A stretch of 64,000 nt of DNA from Acinetobacter puyangensis (GTDB lineage Bacteria > Pseudomonadota > Gammaproteobacteria > Pseudomonadales > Moraxellaceae), in contig NZ_OANT01000004.1 in assembly GCF_900096995.1 (NCBI RefSeq), forward strand, positions 124,001 to 188,000, in the 5' to 3' direction. Of this stretch, positions 59,308 to 64,000 are shown piece by piece. A model generated the notes under the pieces. The model did not search any database, was not told the DNA's origin, and saw nothing but the letters and a program-made list of their open reading frames with translations. The position numbers were made by a program, and so were the translations under genes. Positions within the stretch are counted from its first letter, which is position 1, and the number at the start of each line of letters is the position of its first letter.

Positions 59308-60924
59308 ATGGATAACAATTTACTTCTTCCCGCACTGATTCTTGTTCCATTTATTGCAGGGTTTTTATGCTGGATTGCAGATAAAACCAGCTCAACACTG
59401 CCAAAATGGATTGCACTGATTGGTATGCTGATTACCCTTGGTTTGTCACTGGCATTGTGGCAAACCGGGACCTATCAATTTGTGCCACAAGGTGCTGTAC
59501 CGGAATGGGCTGCACAGTTTCAGGTGCAATGGATTCCAACTTTCGGTATTAGCATTCATTTGGCTGCCGATGGTTTATCCATGCTGATGGTTGCCCTGAC
59601 TGCCTTACTAGGTGTCATGGCAGTGGGTTGTTCGTGGTCTGAAATTCAAAAGAATGAAGGTTTCTTCTTCCTGAACCTGTTATGGAGTTTGGGCGGCGTT
59701 ATTGGGGTCTTCCTCGCAATTGATATGTTCCTGTTCTTCTTCTTCTGGGAGATGATGCTGGTACCGATTTACTTTTTGATTGCGCTATGGGGTCACAAGG
59801 GGTCGAATGGTCGTTCCCGTGTCTATGCTGCAACCAAGTTCTTTATCTATACTCAGGTTGCCGGTTTGATCATGCTGGTCGGTATTCTGGCACTGGTATT
59901 GATCAACTATACTCAGCAATTACAGCTAACCCCTGAAACTGCACGTATTACCTTTGACTATATGGATTTGCTGGGAACACAAATTCCGCATGGTCTGGAT
60001 TATGCGTTAATGCTGTGCTTCTTCATCGGTTTTGCGGTGAAACTTCCAGTATTCCCGTTACATGGCTGGTTGCCGGATGCACATGCACAGGCACCGACTG
60101 CCGGTTCTGTTGACTTGGCAGGGATTCTGATCAAGACTGCGGCCTATGGTTTGATTCGTTTTACCATTCCTTTGTTCCCAGAAGCTTCGGCTGAATTTGC
60201 CAATATCGCCATTATCCTTGGTTTGATTGGTATTTTCTACGGTGCATGGTGTGCATATCAACAAACCGATATGAAACGTTTGCTGGCTTATACCTCTATT
60301 TCACATATGGGCTTTGTATTATTGGCTATCTATGCCGGTAATATCCTGAGTTATCAGGGTCTGATGGTGATGATGCTGGCACATGGCCTGTCTTCTGCGG
60401 CATTGTTCATTATGTGTGGTCAGATTTATGAGCGTTTACATACCCGTGATATGCGTTTGATGGGTGGTATGCGTGGTCAGTTCCGTTATTTACCATTCTT
60501 CCTGATGTTCTTTGTGGCAGCCCTTGTGGGTATTCCGGGTCTAGGTAACTTTATTGGTGAATTCCTGATTTTGATGGGTGCATTCAGTATCTATCCTGTA
60601 TTTACCATTATCGCTGCGGTCAGTCTGGTTTTTGCTGGTTTATATGGTTTAATTCTGATTCATCGTGCTTTATTTGGTGAACCGAATGCAGAACAAGCCC
60701 AGCATTACACCCAACCATTGAAAGATTTGTCTGCTCGTGAAATCGGCATTCTGATGGTTGCTGTGGTGGGCTTGGTATGGTTAGGTCTGTATCCGCAAAC
60801 CATACTTGATGTATCAAATTCAAGCATGGAATGGATCGTAAATAGCTATTTGCCGCAGGCTGGTACTCATATTGGTACTGTGGCTGAGCCTATTGCTCAC
60901 CTTAACCCTACGGAGATCCAATAA
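59308..60924 (+). CDS. nuoM: NADH-quinone oxidoreductase subunit M
   Basis: The 538-aa antiporter-like pump subunit has the conserved FFFFWEMMLVPIYFLIALWG helix with its key Glu, and KLPVFPLHGWLPDAHAQAPTAGSVDLAGILIK. It starts one base after the nuoL stop codon. Confidence 0.97.
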   Translation: MDNNLLLPALILVPFIAGFLCWIADKTSSTLPKWIALIGMLITLGLSLALWQTGTYQFVPQGAVPEWAAQFQVQWIPTFGISIHLAADGLSMLMVALTALLGVMAVGCSWSEIQKNEGFFFLNLLWSLGGVIGVFLAIDMFLFFFFWEMMLVPIYFLIALWGHKGSNGRSRVYAATKFFIYTQVAGLIMLVGILALVLINYTQQLQLTPETARITFDYMDLLGTQIPHGLDYALMLCFFIGFAVKLPVFPLHGWLPDAHAQAPTAGSVDLAGILIKTAAYGLIRFTIPLFPEASAEFANIAIILGLIGIFYGAWCAYQQTDMKRLLAYTSISHMGFVLLAIYAGNILSYQGLMVMMLAHGLSSAALFIMCGQIYERLHTRDMRLMGGMRGQFRYLPFFLMFFVAALVGIPGLGNFIGEFLILMGAFSIYPVFTIIAAVSLVFAGLYGLILIHRALFGEPNAEQAQHYTQPLKDLSAREIGILMVAVVGLVWLGLYPQTILDVSNSSMEWIVNSYLPQAGTHIGTVAEPIAHLNPTEIQ

Positions 60925-60927
60925 GCC

Positions 60928-62397
60928 ATGAACTTCACAATTTCATTTTCGGAGCTATTGCCATTAGCGCCTGTGATGATCGTGGCAGTGACAGCGATCA
61001 TCGTTATGCTTTTGGTTGCGCTCAAACGCAACCATACCCTTGTTGCAACAGTGAGTGTGATTGGTTTAAACCTTTCTGCATTTGTAATCCTGCGTGATTT
61101 ATGGCTTGGTGTAGCACCAGCGAATGTCATGGGCTTGTTTACTGTAGATGCGTTTGCACACATTTATATGCTGATGATTCTGGTGGCAGCTCTGGCATGC
61201 TGTACACTTTCACATGCCTACATCGACAGCTATAAAGACAATAAAGAAGAACTTTATATTCTATTATTGAGTTCTGTGGCGGGTGCAATGTTAATGGTGT
61301 CTAGTACCCATTACGCCTCGTTCTTTATCAGTCTGGAATTGATGTCTATTCCGGTCTATGGCATGTTGGCCTATACTTATCAGCGTGGTAAATCACTGGA
61401 ATCAGGGATTAAATATCTGGTGCTGTCTGCGACTGCATCTGCCATGTTGTTAATGGGTTTTGCCTATGTATATGCCTATACAGGCGAAATGTCCTTTACC
61501 GGTTCTGCCCTAAAAATTATCGAAGTCGTACATGAACCACTCGTAGTGATGGGATTAGCACTGGTGTTATTTGCCTGTGCATTCAAATTGTCACTGGCAC
61601 CTTTTCATAAATGGACGCCTGATGTTTATCAAGGTGCGCCAACACCGATGGCAACTTTCCTTGCCACCGTGTCAAAAGTTGCCATGCTTGGTCTATTGTT
61701 ACGCTATATCCTGACTTCCGGTACGTTGGTACTCGATGGCATGGTCACTGTATTAACAGTAATTGCAGTACTCTCTATCGTTGCTGGTAACTTGCTTGCA
61801 GTCACACAGGTCAATATCAAGCGTATTCTGGCGTATTCATCGATTGCCCACTTTGGTTATTTACTGGTGGCATTGGTCAGTACCGATGTATCCAGTGTCA
61901 GTACCATTACTGTGTATATTGCGACCTATGTTTTGACAACGATTGGTGCCTTTGGTGCGGTGTCCTTGATGTCTAGTCCGTATAATAATCTGGACGAGGC
62001 AGAAAGTCTGGCAGATTATCGCGGTCTATTCTGGCGTCGTCCAATTTTGACGGCAACTTTGACCGTGATGATGTTATCGCTTGCAGGGATTCCATTAACT
62101 GCCGGCTTTATCGCAAAATTTGTAGTGGTATTGGCTGCGGTTGCTGCAACCAACTGGTTCCTGGCTGCAATGATTATTGTTGGTAGTGGTATCGGTTTGT
62201 ACTATTACCTGCGTGTGATGGTGGTGATGTATATGACAGCACCTGATGTACCACGTATTGATGCACAAGGTAACTGGGGTAAAACTGCGGGTGGAGTAAT
62301 GGTCTTACTTGCAGCATTACTGGTATTGGTACTCGGTGTTTATCCAGAACCTTTATTAAACTTTGCCGAAGCTGCAAAAATTGCTGTAGTGCGATAA
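60928..62397 (+). CDS. nuoN: NADH-quinone oxidoreductase subunit N
   Basis: The 489-aa antiporter-like subunit is the last of the operon. Signatures include FFISLELMSIPVYGMLAY and LAPFHKWTPDVYQGAPTPMATFLATVSK. All 13 genes are intact and in the usual order, with most gaps below 15 bp, so one long transcript ending at 62418-62451 is expected. Confidence 0.97.
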   Translation: MNFTISFSELLPLAPVMIVAVTAIIVMLLVALKRNHTLVATVSVIGLNLSAFVILRDLWLGVAPANVMGLFTVDAFAHIYMLMILVAALACCTLSHAYIDSYKDNKEELYILLLSSVAGAMLMVSSTHYASFFISLELMSIPVYGMLAYTYQRGKSLESGIKYLVLSATASAMLLMGFAYVYAYTGEMSFTGSALKIIEVVHEPLVVMGLALVLFACAFKLSLAPFHKWTPDVYQGAPTPMATFLATVSKVAMLGLLLRYILTSGTLVLDGMVTVLTVIAVLSIVAGNLLAVTQVNIKRILAYSSIAHFGYLLVALVSTDVSSVSTITVYIATYVLTTIGAFGAVSLMSSPYNNLDEAESLADYRGLFWRRPILTATLTVMMLSLAGIPLTAGFIAKFVVVLAAVAATNWFLAAMIIVGSGIGLYYYLRVMVVMYMTAPDVPRIDAQGNWGKTAGGVMVLLAALLVLVLGVYPEPLLNFAEAAKIAVVR

Positions 62398-62417
62398 TTT
62401 CGTTTATTAAAGATTAT

Positions 62418-62451
62418 AAAAGCCCACAAATTTCGGTTTGTGGGCTTTTTT
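62418..62451 (+). terminator. Rho-independent terminator of nuo operon
   Basis: AAAGCCCACAAA / TTTGTGGGCTTT form a 12-bp stem with a 6-nt loop and a T run, 20 bases past the nuoN stop. Confidence 0.92.
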
Positions 62452-62532
62452 ATATAAAATGAAATAGCAATTTTTAATATAATTTTTACAGCTAATCTTG
62501 GCAAAAGACTTCCGATAGATTACACTTTAATA

Positions 62533-62551
62533 GAGAATAGTTATCATTTTC
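62533..62551 (+). promoter_or_regulatory. Candidate Fur box upstream of fecI-like gene 2
   Basis: GAGAATAGTTATCATTTTC matches 14 of 19 positions of the consensus Fur box. It lies 16 bases before the sigma factor start, where bound Fur would block transcription or initiation. Confidence 0.6.
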
Positions 62552-62567
62552 AATTTTGCAGGTCGAT

Positions 62568-63104
62568 ATGAAACAGGGGTCAAACCAGCTTATCGAGTTT
62601 TTTGTCAGTCATCATGATGAATTACTAAATTACCTGAATACCCGTTTGGGTAATCGGCAGTTTGCACTGGAAATGTTACAAGAAGCATATCTTCAGGTGA
62701 TTAGAAAATCAGAATATTTTGAAAATAAAACAATGACGTTGGCATTACTTAAGCGGGTATCTTTGAATCTGGCGATTGATCATTGTCGTAAACAACAAGT
62801 GTTTAATGATTATATTGAATTTGATAGTGAAAAAATTGATGGTGTATTTTCCTCAGATCTGGAAGGATGGACTTCCACAGAATTGGCTGTTGCCAGAGAA
62901 CAATTTGAACAAAAAATACTTGAAAAAATAGATGAATTACCCTCAGCGTGTCAGGATGTATTCATCCTTGCCCATGTACATCATTTGACGCAGGAAGAAA
63001 TCACTGTGGCACTTGATTTGTCCAGAAGTATGGTCATCAAACACTTGAATCGTGCCTATTCATACTTTATTCCATTACTTTTTCCAGCAGATGATGCGTA
63101 TTAA
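62568..63104 (+). CDS. FecI-like extracytoplasmic-function sigma factor 2
   Basis: The 178-aa protein has sigma region 2 (about 8-75, LNYLNTRLGNRQFALEMLQEAYLQVI) and region 4 (about 120-170, LTQEEITVALDLSRSMVIKHL). It is diverged from the first FecI-like factor in this window (for example LEMLQEAYLQV against LEDIVQDTFLKL), so it should serve a different receptor. ATG 62568 has AGG upstream; an in-frame ATT/GTG extension of four codons is less likely. A candidate Fur box lies just upstream and a fecR-like gene follows 16 bases after the stop. Confidence 0.88.
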   Translation: MKQGSNQLIEFFVSHHDELLNYLNTRLGNRQFALEMLQEAYLQVIRKSEYFENKTMTLALLKRVSLNLAIDHCRKQQVFNDYIEFDSEKIDGVFSSDLEGWTSTELAVAREQFEQKILEKIDELPSACQDVFILAHVHHLTQEEITVALDLSRSMVIKHLNRAYSYFIPLLFPADDAY

Positions 63105-63120
63105 CAAATTGTAGCCCGCC

Positions 63121-64000
63121 ATGTCAAAAACACAGCCAAACTCTTCCAAATCCAGATTGGTATCCTATACTGGTCGTGATATAGATGATGCCTTAGAGCC
63201 ATTTGAACAGGCACTCGTTGCTAATTTGCCAAGTAAAGAACAAATTATCTTGCGTGCCAGACAGCGCAAGTTACGGAAAAAACTGGGGACTTCTGCACTT
63301 GTACTCGTGGCATCATCTTCATTTTTATTGTGGTTAAATCCGGCTTATCAGACAGAACAATGGTCAACAGCATTAGCTGAAAATCAAACGATTGATCTCT
63401 CTGATGGCAGCCAGATTCAGCTGAATACACAATCAAAAGTCGTGGTCAAAATGCGTTTGCATTCCCGTGAAATACAATTACAACAGGGTGAAGCAACATT
63501 CCATGTGGGGCACTTGCCAGATCGCTGGCGTATATTTGAACGTCCGTTCACTGTTCAGGCAGGACAATTGTCTATTCGTGATATTGGTACAGTATTTAAT
63601 GTGCGGCGTTATTCGGAGCAGCATGCTGTGGTCACTGTATTGCAAGGTAAAGTGCGTGTAAGTACGTTGGCAGAACCAAAACATTTTGTTGATCTAGAAC
63701 ACAACCAGAGTATTGAAAATCATGCTACACAACTTGGTCAGCTCAAAACAGTGAATGCACAGGCACAGACGGCATGGCATAAGGGACAACTTAAATTTGA
63801 TAATATGACTTTGGCCGATGTGATGCAGGAATTCCAGCGTTATTCCACATTTAAGGTTGTATTTAGTCAGAAAAAGATTGAACAGCTTAAAATATCGGGA
63901 AGTTTTGAGACAGCGCAATATCAACAATTTATTCAATTATTGCCAGATTTTGCGCCTGTACAGGTGCAACAGTTGCCATCGGGTACATGGCAAATCACAT
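63121..64000 (+). CDS. FecR-like sigma regulator 2 (3' end outside window)
   Basis: The frame from ATG 63121 stays open to the window end (293 codons) and encodes a FecR-type protein: a short N-terminal cytoplasmic part, a membrane segment (about 57-73, GTSALVLVASSSFLLWL), and a periplasmic FecR domain with the typical IDLSDGSQIQLNTQSKV, IQLQQGEATFHV and VRDIGT-like IRDIGTVFNVR stretches. A C-terminal STN-like part (LADVMQEFQRYSTFKVVF) is also present. Its N-terminal region is shorter and differs from that of the first FecR-like protein. A cognate TonB-dependent receptor gene is expected just beyond the window. Confidence 0.88.
   Translation, partial: MSKTQPNSSKSRLVSYTGRDIDDALEPFEQALVANLPSKEQIILRARQRKLRKKLGTSALVLVASSSFLLWLNPAYQTEQWSTALAENQTIDLSDGSQIQLNTQSKVVVKMRLHSREIQLQQGEATFHVGHLPDRWRIFERPFTVQAGQLSIRDIGTVFNVRRYSEQHAVVTVLQGKVRVSTLAEPKHFVDLEHNQSIENHATQLGQLKTVNAQAQTAWHKGQLKFDNMTLADVMQEFQRYSTFKVVFSQKKIEQLKISGSFETAQYQQFIQLLPDFAPVQVQQLPSGTWQIT

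Overview
This window is chromosomal DNA from a gammaproteobacterium, almost certainly an Acinetobacter. The evidence is gene content recalled from the literature, not a database search: a wax ester synthase of the AtfA type, AbOmpA-like porins, a BfmRS two-component pair whose regulator has Asp58 as phospho-acceptor, a fused NuoCD, rplM-rpsI and sspA-sspB close together, AT-rich intergenic DNA, and an ISAba1-like terminal-repeat relic. I cannot name the species. Most of the window is core genome. The accessory pockets are around 28.3-28.8 kb, 31.2-34.9 kb and the catabolic cluster at 3.1-9.9 kb.

Layout. 0-3 kb: 3' part of rng (RNase G), a 52-codon gene and wax ester synthase/DGAT. 3.1-9.9 kb: LysR regulator divergent from an apparent operon of CitMHS transporter, AtuA-like protein, its small partner, a two-subunit CoA-transferase and a thiolase, probably degrading an unknown carboxylic acid through a 3-oxoacyl-CoA. 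9.9-17 kb: tRNA-Arg(CCT), AroP-like permease, sspA-sspB plus a tail-anchored protein gene, periplasmic asparaginase, rplM-rpsI and an AraC-type regulator. 17-24 kb: class III CoA-transferase/racemase, aldehyde dehydrogenase, sulfite reductase with DUF934 partner, a second thiolase and a minor pseudopilin. 24.5-26.9 kb: two tandem OmpA-family porins that look like reciprocal mosaics. 26.9-31.9 kb: rtcB with a coupled 54-codon gene, a roughly 200-bp palindromic element, a very short transcription unit with a 10-codon ORF, a PhzF protein, an FAD-linked 2-hydroxyacid dehydrogenase and a truncated AGCS transporter.

32-37.5 kb: a FecI/FecR pair with a candidate Fur box and an STN-domain TonB-dependent receptor, separated by a repeat-rich stretch and a VapBC module. 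37.5-42.5 kb: nrdB and nrdA (class I ribonucleotide reductase), with candidate NrdR boxes over the nrdA promoter and a perfect DnaA box. 42.5-47 kb: bfmRS, a small conserved gene and a MASE1-like/GGDEF diguanylate cyclase. 47.3-62.4 kb: complete nuoA-nuoN complex I operon ending in a strong terminator. 62.5-64 kb: a second FecI/FecR pair behind another candidate Fur box, with the fecR-like gene cut by the window end.

Two loci fit known annotation least well. The first is the promoter/10-codon ORF/hairpin/terminator unit at 28.58-28.78 kb next to the palindromic element. The second is the CitMHS-AtuA-CoA-transferase-thiolase cluster, whose substrate cannot be read from sequence.
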